From positions 175,953 to 239,952 of the forward strand of contig NZ_JACJTB010000005.1 of assembly GCF_014698475.1 (NCBI RefSeq): 64,000 nt of DNA. The letters are read 5' to 3'. This document shows positions 53,771-62,484 of this stretch, piece after piece. The notes beneath the pieces were generated by a model. It ran no database searches, was not told where the DNA came from, and was given only the letters and a program-made list of their open reading frames with translations. This DNA comes from Nostoc spongiaeforme FACHB-130. GTDB lineage: Bacteria > Cyanobacteriota > Cyanobacteriia > Cyanobacteriales > Nostocaceae. The position numbers and the translations under genes are program-made. Each line of letters begins with the position of its first letter. Within the stretch, counting starts at the first letter, position 1.

Positions 53771-54400
53771 ATGGTGACAACAGTTCCACTTGCAGAAACA
53801 AGAACTTTGCTCAACAACATTAGCTGGCAGACATTCAAAGCCATGCTGGCAGATATGGGCAAAGAACGAAACTCTCGACTTGCTTATGACAATGGAAAAT
53901 TAGAAATTATGACCCCATTAATGCCTCATGAGAACTCGAACCGCCTAATAGAAGGCTTGATTCTTGTTCTTTGTGAAGAATTTGGTTTGGAGGTCAAAAC
54001 CACAGGCTCACTGACATTAACACGGGACGACTTAGAAAAAGGAGGAGAGCCAGATAGTAGTTATTATATTCAGCATGAACTTTTAGTCAGAGACAAAGAA
54101 AATATTAATTTAAATCAAGATCCTCCACCAGACTTAGTGCTGAAAGTTGATTACTCCAAACCCAAAATAGATAAATTATCTCTCTATGCGGCAATGGGTA
54201 TCCCTGAATTTTGGAGATATAACGGTACTGTTTTGCGAATTTATACTCTATTAGATAATCAATATTCAGAAGTCGAATTAAGTCCTACTTTTGCACCAGT
54301 CGCAGTCAGAGAAATTCCGCGATTTATTCAAGAAAGCAAAAAAATTGGACAACTAGCAGCGAAAAGCAAATATAGCAGACGACTAAAGTCGCGGCTATAA
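53771..54400 (+). CDS. Uma2 (DUF820) family restriction-endonuclease-fold protein, C-terminus from REP
   Basis: 209 residues from the ATG at 53771 (MVTTVPLAETRTLLNNISWQTF); GTG at 53762 is possible. The PD-(D/E)XK-like Uma2 layout is present: NGKLEIMTPLMPHENSN, GEPDSSYYIQ, and PPDLVLKVDYSKPKIDKLSLYAAMGIPEFWRY. In the last block, residue 125 is Lys (AAA at 54143-54145) where the family has the catalytic Glu (DLVVEVD or similar), so activity is doubtful. Uma2 genes are very numerous in cyanobacteria; their role is unknown. The last eight residues (RRLKSRL region) and the stop lie inside a REP sequence. Confidence 0.85.
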   Translation: MVTTVPLAETRTLLNNISWQTFKAMLADMGKERNSRLAYDNGKLEIMTPLMPHENSNRLIEGLILVLCEEFGLEVKTTGSLTLTRDDLEKGGEPDSSYYIQHELLVRDKENINLNQDPPPDLVLKVDYSKPKIDKLSLYAAMGIPEFWRYNGTVLRIYTLLDNQYSEVELSPTFAPVAVREIPRFIQESKKIGQLAAKSKYSRRLKSRL

Positions 54401-54426
54401 GAACAAAGCCTGCCTACGCAGGCTTT
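54378..54426 (+). repeat. REP sequence flanking the tyrosine transposase gene, left copy
   Basis: GACGACTAAAGTCGCGGCT followed by a 9-base perfect hairpin AAAGCCTGC-CTAC-GCAGGCTTT (54405-54426). A smaller hairpin CGACT-AA-AGTCG sits at its start. The inverted partner is at 54924-54970. It overlaps the end of the Uma2 gene and supplies its stop codon. Confidence 0.85.
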
Positions 54427-54446
54427 TATACTAAATAAAGTAACAA

Positions 54447-54854
54447 ATGCACAGAAATTTTACACAGTTGTACATACATTGTGTCTGGGGAACTTGGGAT
54501 AGATTACCTTTGGTAACACCGGATATTCAAGAGATTATTTATTCAGCGATCGCCAAGCAATGTTCCGAGTTAGGATGCAAAGTAATTGCTATTGGTGGCA
54601 TAGTTGATCACGTTCATTTACTCGCTGGCTATCCGCCCAATTTGACAATATCCGAGTTGGTGCAAAAAACTAAAGGCAGTTCCTCCCACTTAATTACTCA
54701 TGAAATCAAGCCCCAGGAATTTTTCAAATGGCAAGGTGGGTATGGGGCATTTACAGTTAGTCATCATCATATTGATCAAATAGCTAACTATATTCATCAC
54801 CAACCCATACACCATCAACAAAAATCTTTAATTGCCGACTGGGAAATCTTGTAA
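54447..54854 (+). CDS. REP-associated tyrosine transposase (RAYT), IS200-like Y1 family
   Basis: 135 residues of the Y1 transposase fold: YIHCVWGTWDRLPLV at the N-terminus, the HUH motif in GGIVDHVHLLAGYPP near residue 55, TKGSSSHLI, and the catalytic Tyr in DQIANYIHHQPIHH near residue 117. Such single-copy enzymes nick single-stranded DNA at REP hairpins and are thought to spread them. It is bounded by inverted REP copies at 54378-54426 and 54924-54970, with a third decayed copy at 54863-54900, the arrangement expected for a RAYT locus. The protein looks intact. Confidence 0.9.
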   Translation: MHRNFTQLYIHCVWGTWDRLPLVTPDIQEIIYSAIAKQCSELGCKVIAIGGIVDHVHLLAGYPPNLTISELVQKTKGSSSHLITHEIKPQEFFKWQGGYGAFTVSHHHIDQIANYIHHQPIHHQQKSLIADWEIL

Positions 54855-54862
54855 TTATTTCT

Positions 54863-54900
54863 AGCCTGCGAAGGCGTTAATATAGCCGTGACTTTATTCG
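54863..54900 (-). repeat. Decayed REP sequence
   Basis: AGCCTGCGAAGGCG...ATAGCCGTGACTTTATTCGT is a shortened and mutated copy in the same orientation as 54924-54970, right after the transposase stop. Confidence 0.65.
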
Positions 54901-54923
54901 TAAAAGATAATGGAATCTGATCG

Positions 54924-54970
54924 AGCCTGCGAAGGCAGGCTTCGTTTATGTAGCCGCGACTTCAGTCGTC
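54924..54970 (-). repeat. REP sequence flanking the tyrosine transposase gene, right copy
   Basis: AGCCTGC-GAAG-GCAGGCT hairpin followed by TAGCCGCGACTTCAGTCGTC. Its reverse complement matches 54378-54424 at most positions, so the two bound the transposase gene as an inverted pair. Confidence 0.85.
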
Positions 54971-54994
54971 CGGCTTATTGTTAATTGATATTTT

Positions 54995-55056
54995 AAAAAA
55001 GCTACGGCGATGCCTACAACAAAGGCATCGCGGATTTTAGATCATCTCTAAAATCC
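54995..55056 (-). terminator. Terminator region of pnp
   Basis: Read on the minus strand: first a hairpin GGATTTTAGA/TCTAAAATCC (55032-55056), then GCGATGCC/GGCATCGC (55007-55031), then six T (54995-55000) a few bases on. The double hairpin and T-run downstream of pnp fit an intrinsic terminator. Confidence 0.7.
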
Positions 55057-55065
55057 CAAATCGAT

Positions 55066-57222
55066 TTATCGATTTACTGCCGCAGCTTCTCTGGCCGCAG
55101 CTGCTTGGTCTGGATGAATACCCAAACGTGTGAGATTAATTCGGCCTTTGCCGTCAATCTCACGCACTTTGACAATCACTTCATCACCAACTGCAACTTC
55201 ATCTTCGACTTTGCCGACGCGATAATCAGCAAGTTGAGAAATGTGGATCATTCCTTCCTTACCGGGTAAAAACTCCACGAATGCACCAATTGGGATAATT
55301 CGCGTAACGCGACCCGCGTAGACATCCCCTTCATGCAGCTTGCGAGTCATTCCTTGGATAATGTTCCGCGCTTTCTTGGCTTTGCTTTCATCGACGGCAG
55401 AAATAGTCACTGTACCATCATCTTCAATGTCAATTTTGGCACCAGTTTCTTCTGTAATGCCTTTAATTGTCTTACCACCAGGGCCGATGACTAGACCAAT
55501 CATGTCGGGGTCAATCTTGATAGTCAGCAGACGTGGTGCGTAGGGTGATGTTTCGGTACGTGGTTGGTCGATGGTTTGCAGCATTTTATCTAAAATGTGC
55601 AACCGGGCATCTTTGGCTTGGTGAATGGCTTGGGCTATGGTCTCCAAAGGCAGACCAGAGATTTTCATATCCATTTGCAAGGCAGTAATCCCGGTATCTG
55701 TTCCGGCAACTTTGAAGTCCATATCACCTAAAAAGTCTTCAATGCCTTGAATATCAGTCAAAACGCGGACTTCATCACCTTCTTTAATCAGACCCATTGC
55801 TGCACCGCTAACAGGTTTGATGATTGGGACACCAGCATCCATTAGGGCGAGGGTAGAACCGCAAACCGAACCCATTGAGGTGGAACCATTGGAAGAAAGT
55901 ACTTCGGAAACAACCCGAATTACATAAGGAAATTGTTCTTTGGGTGGCAGAATTGGTAAAATTGCGCGTTCTGCTAAAGCGCCGTGACCAATTTCCCGTC
56001 TACCAGGGGCGCGTAATGGTTTGGTTTCGCCGACGGAGAAGGGCGGGAAGTTGTAATGGTGGAGGTAACGTTTAGATTGGTCGGTTTGCAAATCATCGTT
56101 GAGGTTTTGGGCATCTCCGGGAGTACCAAGGGTACAGTTGGATAATACCTGAGTGAGTCCGCGATTAAATAAACCACTACCGTGGACTCGTTTTGGTAAG
56201 ACACTAACTTGACAAGAAACGGGACGGACTTCATCAAGTTTGCGACCATCAACGCGCACGTTATCTTCAACGATTTGACGGCGCATGAAATATTTGGTGA
56301 TTTCTTTAAAAGTCTTACCAACTGCTTTGGGGTCAGCAGTAGCCGCAACGCGAACGGGATCTTCTTCTGATAATTCAGCGATCGCAGTTTGGATGTTATC
56401 TTTAACTGCATCTAAAGCAGTATCACGCTCAGTTTTAGTAAATTCAAATTGAGACAGAATTTTCTTAATCTCGTCGTTGGCGCGATCGCGGATATAATTT
56501 TCCAGGGTCTGGTCTACCTCTGGTGGTGCTTGCTGAATAATTTGCAAACCCAAATCAGCAATGATATCTTGCTGCGCCTTAATTAAATCACGTACTGCTT
56601 CATAGCCAAAATCAATTGCTTCGATAATATCTCGCTCTGGCAACTGATTGGCTCCTGCCTCAATCATGATTACGCCTTCTGGCGAACCAGCTACGATCAA
56701 GTCTAGGTCGCCGGCTTCAATTTCTGCATAAGTAGGATTAATAATAAAATCATCTCCTACTAAACCTACCCGCACGGCTGCCATTGGCCCGTTAAAGGGA
56801 ATCTGGGCAATTAAGGTAGCTATCGAAGCACCAGTAACTGCTAAAACATCAGGTGGCACTAACTCATCCATTGATAATGTCAAAGCCACAATTTGCAGGT
56901 CATCCCGCAACCATGAAGGGAACAAAGGACGCAGAGGACGGTCTATGAGACGGCTGGTGAGAATTGCTTTTTCCGGTGGACGACCTTCCCGGCGCATAAT
57001 CCCGCCAGGAATTCTACCTGCTGCATAAAGTCTTTCTTCGTAGTCTACGGTAAGGGGCAGAAAATCAATGCCTTCTCTGGCTTCTGATCGCGTAGCTGTT
57101 ACCAAAACAGCTGTATCCCCTGATTCTATCAAAACCGACCCACCAGCTTGGGGCGCTAGTAGGCCTAACTTCAGTCGAATATCCCGTCCATCAAAGGATA
57201 TTGACTTTTCAACTTCTGCCAT
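55066..57222 (-). CDS. pnp: Polyribonucleotide nucleotidyltransferase (PNPase)
   Basis: 718 residues. PNPase degrades RNA phosphorolytically from the 3' end and, in cyanobacteria, also adds heteropolymeric tails. Two RNase PH domains (residues about 10-215 and 310-545) with [15 protein letters not shown] and [31 protein letters not shown], and [20 protein letters not shown], are followed by a KH domain ([25 protein letters not shown]) and an S1 domain ([33 protein letters not shown]). All core elements are intact. No rpsO precedes it, unlike enterobacteria. Confidence 0.97.
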   Translation of the reverse strand: MAEVEKSISFDGRDIRLKLGLLAPQAGGSVLIESGDTAVLVTATRSEAREGIDFLPLTVDYEERLYAAGRIPGGIMRREGRPPEKAILTSRLIDRPLRPLFPSWLRDDLQIVALTLSMDELVPPDVLAVTGASIATLIAQIPFNGPMAAVRVGLVGDDFIINPTYAEIEAGDLDLIVAGSPEGVIMIEAGANQLPERDIIEAIDFGYEAVRDLIKAQQDIIADLGLQIIQQAPPEVDQTLENYIRDRANDEIKKILSQFEFTKTERDTALDAVKDNIQTAIAELSEEDPVRVAATADPKAVGKTFKEITKYFMRRQIVEDNVRVDGRKLDEVRPVSCQVSVLPKRVHGSGLFNRGLTQVLSNCTLGTPGDAQNLNDDLQTDQSKRYLHHYNFPPFSVGETKPLRAPGRREIGHGALAERAILPILPPKEQFPYVIRVVSEVLSSNGSTSMGSVCGSTLALMDAGVPIIKPVSGAAMGLIKEGDEVRVLTDIQGIEDFLGDMDFKVAGTDTGITALQMDMKISGLPLETIAQAIHQAKDARLHILDKMLQTIDQPRTETSPYAPRLLTIKIDPDMIGLVIGPGGKTIKGITEETGAKIDIEDDGTVTISAVDESKAKKARNIIQGMTRKLHEGDVYAGRVTRIIPIGAFVEFLPGKEGMIHISQLADYRVGKVEDEVAVGDEVIVKVREIDGKGRINLTRLGIHPDQAAAAREAAAVNR

Positions 57223-57868
57223 TCAGTTTTTTTTCCTTCTATGCACGCTATTCTCTCTCTGTGGCAATCCTAACATTTATGCACTCTGGCTGGCTTCTGT
57301 TACATACAAAGATAAACAAGTTATTCCCTGCCAAATGTATTACATATTTGCCTATCAAGGGGCAGTAAATTTGACGGCTTGGCTATCTTTGAGGATTGCC
57401 ACAGGTAGAATATGCCTAATCATACTCAAAAGTCTGAGAAATTGCATGTATGGTCATCTCTAGAATTGATCAAATACTGGTGGATGTCAGGTATACAAAG
57501 TAGATTTTTTTACAAGTCTGCAACGGAATGCGATATTTCTTAAATCATCCTTAAATTAGAGAAAAACAATCTCGCACTAGTATGTAACCCTGGTTGTACA
57601 ATAGTACCAACGTTGCAAACATGGCGGTACTAGCCTCAACGAAATAAATATTAATTCAAATTACTTTCAATAGCAATTTGACTTTTAGCAAATATTGAAA
57701 TTGCGATTTTTTCTAAACTAAGCAATAATTTGATAATTTAGAATATCAGTTAATTTGCTAAATACAAGTAAAATTAATTTGCTGATTTGATATAGCAAAA
57801 ATAAAAATAATACATAAAAACTTAAAATTTTCAATAATCTAGTCTGAGCATAATTCGAGTAATTAAAA
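57223..57868. other. 646-base region between pnp and the helicase gene
   Basis: Divergent promoters must lie here. It contains a perfect 13-base inverted repeat, CTGTGGCAATCCT (57259-57271) and AGGATTGCCACAG (57392-57404), in the presumed pnp leader. The half near the helicase is very AT-rich. No gene was supported. Confidence 0.6.
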
Positions 57869-60800
57869 ATGGCGATTTTACATGGTAGTTGGGTAAGCAA
57901 AAATCAAAACAGTTGTTTATTTATCTGGGGAGAAACTTGGCGATCGCCGCAAGTAACTTGGGATGTAAATAAATCTTTAGAAATCCCACTACATCCATTA
58001 GCAATGACAGCCGTGGAGTTGAGTGAGTGGTTAGCAGGGCGGAATCTGAGAATTACCAGCACTCAGCAACAGCCAGCAGCAACTTCAGGGGGGCGATCGC
58101 GCAAAACTACAAAACCGCCAGAAATCAGCTTACCAAGCCATTCACAAATTATCGCTTTACCAACTCAGATTAGCGAAACCAAGGAAGATAAAAGCTTCAA
58201 CTTATTGCCTTTACATTCTGCCAGCCAAGATTTAAATTCTGACGCTGCACCATATCTCCAACCTTGGCAAGTTGCAGGTTTTTGCCTGAATACTAGCGAA
58301 GCAATTCAATTTCTCCAATCTCTTCCTCTCAACATTACTAATGGTGAAGATGCTTTTTTAGCTGGAGATTTAAGATTTTGGTCACAGGTAGCCCGTTGGA
58401 GTTTAGATTTAATTTCCCGTTCTAAATTTTTACCCAATATTCAACACCAAGCAGACGGTACTATATTTGCTAACTGGCAAGTGCTGTTAGACAGTGCTGT
58501 GGATGGAACTCGCTTAGAAAAGTTTGCCGCGAAAATGCCCCTAGGTTGTCGGACTTATCAAGATAGGGGGAATGGGGAGTCGGGAGTCGGGAATGGGGAT
58601 ATATGTGTAAATTTACCCGAATCGCCTCAAGAGTTAATTTTAGATTTCCTCAACAGCATCATAGATGTGCAAGTGCGTCAAATGGTGGGTAATCAACCCA
58701 TCATCGAAACCAGAGTGATGGCGGCTTTACCATCAGCAATTCGCCAGTGGTTACAAGCTTTAACGGGTGCATCTAATACCGTGGTTGCAGATGAGATTGG
58801 TGTAGAACGCTTAGAAGCGGCGCTGAAAGCTTGGACTTTGCCGTTACAACATCAACTCACAGGAAAGCCGTTATTTCGCACTTGTTTTCAACTATCTTCC
58901 CCAGAAGCGGGAGAAACAGAATGGAAACTGGCGTACTTTCTCCAGGCGGCGGATGATCCAGAGTTTTTAGTTGATGCAGCAACAATTTGGCAAAATCCCG
59001 TTGAAGAATTAATTTATCAAAACCGCACCATTGAAAAACCCCAAGAAACTTTTTTGCGTGGTTTAGGGTTAGCTTCTCGATTATATGGAGCGATCGCACC
59101 TAGCCTAGAAACAGAATATCCCCAATCTTGCCAACTCAACCCCATCCAAGCTTATGAATTTATCAAATCTGTGGCTTGGAGATTGGAAGATAGTGGCTTA
59201 GGTGTAATTCTACCCCCCAGTTTAACCAACCGCGAAGGCTGGGCGAATCGTTTAGGGTTAAAAATTACCGCCGAAACACCCAAAAAACAAAAAGAACGCT
59301 TGGGTTTACAAAGTTTGCTGAATTTTCAATGGCAATTGGCGATCGGGGGACAGACAATTTCTAAAGCAGAGTTTGACAGACTAGTAGCTTTAAATAGTCC
59401 GTTGGTAGAAATTAACGGCGAGTGGGTGGAATTACGTCCCCAAGATATTAAAACAGCCCAGACATTTTTTGCTTCCCGTAAAGAACAAATGGCACTTTCT
59501 TTAGAAGATGCCTTGCGCCTCAGTACAGGTGATACCCAGGTGATTGAAAAATTACCAGTGGTCAGTTTTGAAGCATCGGGGGCGTTACAAGAATTAATTG
59601 GGGCATTGACAAATAATCAGGAAATTACACCCTTACCCACACCTGCCAGTTTCCAAGGAAAGTTACGTCCTTATCAAGAACGAGGTGCGGCTTGGCTGGC
59701 TTTTTTGGAACGTTGGGGTTTAGGCGCGTGTCTCGCCGACGACATGGGACTCGGTAAAACCATTGAGCTTATAGCGTTTGTTTTATACCTCAAAGAACAA
59801 GATGTACTAGAAAAACCCATATTATTAGTTTGCCCCACTTCTGTGTTAGGCAACTGGGAACGGGAAGTGAGAAAGTTTGCCCCCAGCCTGAAAGTAATGC
59901 AGTATCACGGTGACAAACGCCCTAAAGGTAAGGCATTTGTTGAGGCTGTCAATAAACATAATTTAGTTATTACTAGTTATTCTCTAATTCACAGAGATGT
60001 CAAACTATTGCAGACTGTTGCTTGGCAGATAGTTGTTTTAGATGAAGCGCAGAATGTGAAAAATCCTGATGCTAAACAGTCCCAGGCAATTAGACAAATA
60101 GAAGCAACATTTCGCATTGCCTTAACAGGCACACCAGTAGAAAATAGACTGCAAGAATTATGGTCGATTTTAGATTTTCTCAACCCTGGTTATTTGGGTA
60201 ATAAACAATTCTTTCAACGGCGGTTTGCGATGCCGATTGAAAAGTATGGTGATGCGGCTTCTTTAACTCAATTGCGTTCCTTAGTTCAGCCATTTATTTT
60301 AAGAAGGTTGAAAACAGACAAAGAAATTATTCAAGACTTGCCGGACAAGCAAGAAATGACCGTATTTTGTGGTTTAACTACAGAACAAGCCGCACTTTAT
60401 CAACAAGCAGTCGATACATCCTTAGTAGAAATAGAATCCGCCGAAGGATTGCAACGCAGAGGTATGATTTTAGCTTTACTAACTAAGCTCAAACAAATTT
60501 GTAATCATCCATCCCAGTATTTAAAAGAAAGCACATTAGGAGAACATAATTCTGGTAAATTGCAACGTCTAGAAGAAATGTTAGATGTGGCGATTTCCGA
60601 AGGAGATAGGGCGTTAATTTTCACTCAATTTGCAGAATGGGGTAAATTACTCAAACCTCATTTAGAACAGAAATTAGGCAGAGAAGTTTTCTTTTTATAT
60701 GGCAGTACAAGCAAAAAGCAACGCGAGGAAATGGTAGACCGTTTTCAACATGACCCACAAGGGCCGCCAATCATGATTCTTTCTTTAAAAGCGGGTGGTG

Positions 60801-61105
60801 TGGGTTTGAATTTAACTCGTGCCAATCATGTATTTCACTTTGATAGATGGTGGAACCCAGCCATTGAAAATCAAGCCACAGACCGAGTATTTCGCATTGG
60901 TCAAACAAGAAATGTACAAGTACATAAATTTGTCTGCACTGGCACTTTAGAAGAAAAAATTCACGACATGATTGAAAGCAAAAAACAATTAGCCGAACAA
61001 GTTGTGAGTGCTGGTGAAGAATGGTTAACTGAGTTAGATACAGACCAATTGCGAAATTTACTCATCCTTGATCGCAATGCTTTGATTGACGAAGATGCAG
61101 AATAA
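57869..61105 (+). CDS. SNF2-family DEAD/DEAH helicase-like ATPase with repeat-derived insert
   Basis: 1078 residues. The N-terminal 580 residues include the bacterial SNF2-associated (DUF3670-like) region; the ATPase core follows: LRPYQERGAAWLAF, Walker A DDMGLGKTIELIAF near residue 625, LDEAQNVKN near 724, LTGTPVENRLQELWSIL near 752, then helicase lobe 2 with LIFTQFAEWGKLL, ILSLKAGGVGLNLTRANHVFHFDRWWNPAIENQATDRVFRIGQ. It likely translocates on duplex DNA and remodels complexes. A SWIM zinc-finger protein is encoded 35 bases downstream, a common pairing. At 58563-58602 a GGGAGTC-type tandem repeat is read in frame (DRGNGESGVGNGD). Confidence 0.93.
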   Translation: MAILHGSWVSKNQNSCLFIWGETWRSPQVTWDVNKSLEIPLHPLAMTAVELSEWLAGRNLRITSTQQQPAATSGGRSRKTTKPPEISLPSHSQIIALPTQISETKEDKSFNLLPLHSASQDLNSDAAPYLQPWQVAGFCLNTSEAIQFLQSLPLNITNGEDAFLAGDLRFWSQVARWSLDLISRSKFLPNIQHQADGTIFANWQVLLDSAVDGTRLEKFAAKMPLGCRTYQDRGNGESGVGNGDICVNLPESPQELILDFLNSIIDVQVRQMVGNQPIIETRVMAALPSAIRQWLQALTGASNTVVADEIGVERLEAALKAWTLPLQHQLTGKPLFRTCFQLSSPEAGETEWKLAYFLQAADDPEFLVDAATIWQNPVEELIYQNRTIEKPQETFLRGLGLASRLYGAIAPSLETEYPQSCQLNPIQAYEFIKSVAWRLEDSGLGVILPPSLTNREGWANRLGLKITAETPKKQKERLGLQSLLNFQWQLAIGGQTISKAEFDRLVALNSPLVEINGEWVELRPQDIKTAQTFFASRKEQMALSLEDALRLSTGDTQVIEKLPVVSFEASGALQELIGALTNNQEITPLPTPASFQGKLRPYQERGAAWLAFLERWGLGACLADDMGLGKTIELIAFVLYLKEQDVLEKPILLVCPTSVLGNWEREVRKFAPSLKVMQYHGDKRPKGKAFVEAVNKHNLVITSYSLIHRDVKLLQTVAWQIVVLDEAQNVKNPDAKQSQAIRQIEATFRIALTGTPVENRLQELWSILDFLNPGYLGNKQFFQRRFAMPIEKYGDAASLTQLRSLVQPFILRRLKTDKEIIQDLPDKQEMTVFCGLTTEQAALYQQAVDTSLVEIESAEGLQRRGMILALLTKLKQICNHPSQYLKESTLGEHNSGKLQRLEEMLDVAISEGDRALIFTQFAEWGKLLKPHLEQKLGREVFFLYGSTSKKQREEMVDRFQHDPQGPPIMILSLKAGGVGLNLTRANHVFHFDRWWNPAIENQATDRVFRIGQTRNVQVHKFVCTGTLEEKIHDMIESKKQLAEQVVSAGEEWLTELDTDQLRNLLILDRNALIDEDAE

Positions 61106-61140
61106 AGCCGAGTATTTTTGAAATTAATTACTAGAGATGA

Positions 61141-61980
61141 ATGATGACTAGTTACACATTACAAACAAGCCGGGAATGGTGGTCACAAAGATGGCTAGAG
61201 TTACTCGATTCTTATCGGTTTAAAAAGCGGTTAGAAAGGGCGCGAAATTATGCCCGGCAAGGTAATGTTCTCAGCATTGAATTTAAAGGCGCGAAAGTAT
61301 TAGCAAAAGTTCAAGGTAGTGAAGTTGAACCTTATACGGTTTCTCTTTCTCTTAACTCCTTTAGTGATGAAGAGTGGGGTTATGTTATTGAAACCATGTC
61401 TAAAAAAGCATTATTCGCTGCCAAATTATTAGCAGGGGAAATGCCTCAAAATATTGAAGAAGTTTTTACGGCTAACGGTCTTTCGTTATTTCCCTTTACC
61501 TTGGGTGATGTCCACAGTAAATGTTCTTGTCCAGATAAAGCGAACCCTTGTAAACACATTGGGGCAATTTACTATCAATTAGGCGACAGGTTCAGCGAAG
61601 ACCCCTTTGTGCTGTTTCAATTACGCGGTCGGACTAAAGAACAAATTATTCATGATTTACGCCAGCTACGAGGCGCTAACCAAAAAGCAAATACACCTGC
61701 AACATCAGAGATTCAACAACCAATTACTCCTAAGCAACCCGCAGTCAATCTTAATGCTTTTTGGGAATATCATGAGCCTTTAGATTCTTCTTTAGTAGTG
61801 ATTGCACCTAGTATGGGCGAAACAGTCTTAGATGTTTTAGGTGCAATTCCCTTAGCCAAAACTGAAGATGATACAGTCAGTTTAAATGCTGGTGATGTGG
61901 TCATGAAATATTTAGATGATGTTTACAAAGATGTTAGCCAAAAAGCTATGTTAGCAGCGATGAATGTGGGAGGTGCTTAA
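61141..61980 (+). CDS. SWIM zinc-finger protein
   Basis: 279 residues. The SWIM motif CxC-xn-CxH is CSCPDKANPCKHIGAIYY near residues 130-147. The N-terminal part (SREWWSQRWLELLDSYRFKKRLERARNYARQGNVLSIEFKG) matches the bacterial SWIM proteins found next to SNF2 helicases. The zinc ligands are intact. It starts 35 bases after the helicase stop, so the two are one operon and probably one complex on DNA. The C-terminal 110 residues have no recognised domain. Confidence 0.9.
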   Translation: MMTSYTLQTSREWWSQRWLELLDSYRFKKRLERARNYARQGNVLSIEFKGAKVLAKVQGSEVEPYTVSLSLNSFSDEEWGYVIETMSKKALFAAKLLAGEMPQNIEEVFTANGLSLFPFTLGDVHSKCSCPDKANPCKHIGAIYYQLGDRFSEDPFVLFQLRGRTKEQIIHDLRQLRGANQKANTPATSEIQQPITPKQPAVNLNAFWEYHEPLDSSLVVIAPSMGETVLDVLGAIPLAKTEDDTVSLNAGDVVMKYLDDVYKDVSQKAMLAAMNVGGA

Positions 61981-62021
61981 GGTTGTATGTTATTACAGCA
62001 TGGATATGTATTTAAACTCAC

Positions 62022-62292
62022 ATGGAAATTCAAAGCAGAATTATTACAGTAGAACTTGCTGATGGTACATCGCAAACCAAATATTCAAGTTAGACCGTTT
62101 AGCGAAATCACAGCCCCCCTAGAAGTTCTTGTTACAGAAATTGCCGAAGTATTAAATAAAGTTAAGCCTGATAAAGCTAGTGTCAAATTTGGCATAGATA
62201 TTGGCATTGAATCAGGGAAGCTCACACCTGTATTAGTGAAAGGTAACGATACAGGTAATTTGGAAATCACTTTAGAATGGAACCACTGTTGA
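62022..62292 (+). pseudogene. Frameshifted Trypco1 (CU044_2847-like) small protein gene
   Basis: From the ATG at 62022 a frame reads MEIQSRIITVELADGT and stops at TAG near 62091; the frame one base ahead then reads through RPFSEITAPLEVLVTEIAEVLNKVKPDKASVKFGIDIGIES and ends in GNLEITLEWNHC at 62292. Together these resemble the start, middle and end of a trypsin-co-occurring domain (Trypco1) protein. A single-base insertion or similar change between about 62080 and 62095 splits it. The ORF from 62056 alone begins with TTG and no good ribosome site. A real mutation, a sequencing error or frameshifting are possible. Confidence 0.6.
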
Positions 62293-62415
62293 GAATGGGT
62301 GTAAGGGTTCAGGAGTGTAGGTTTACTTATAGCAATTTCTAGATATTCTCGCCCTAAGTGAACCGTATTGGTTTGTATGCGGCTTATAGAATTGGTATGA
62401 GTCCTAATTCAAAGA

Positions 62416-62447
62416 AAAAGGCTCTTGTTCTAAAACAAGAGCCTTTT
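62416..62447 (-). terminator. Intrinsic terminator of psbDC
   Basis: AAAAGGCTCTTGTT pairs perfectly with AACAAGAGCCTTTT across a four-base loop; on the minus strand the stem is followed by T. It lies 38 bases after the psbC stop and is the strongest terminator in the window. Confidence 0.9.
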
Positions 62448-62484
62448 AAAAATTCGATTGTCAGTGATGAAAAAAGACTTCAAA

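Noticed and set aside
57068..57463. 131-codon plus-strand ORF over the start of pnp
   Set aside because: First third is antisense to the pnp coding region and the rest is spacer; no ribosome site or recognisable domain.
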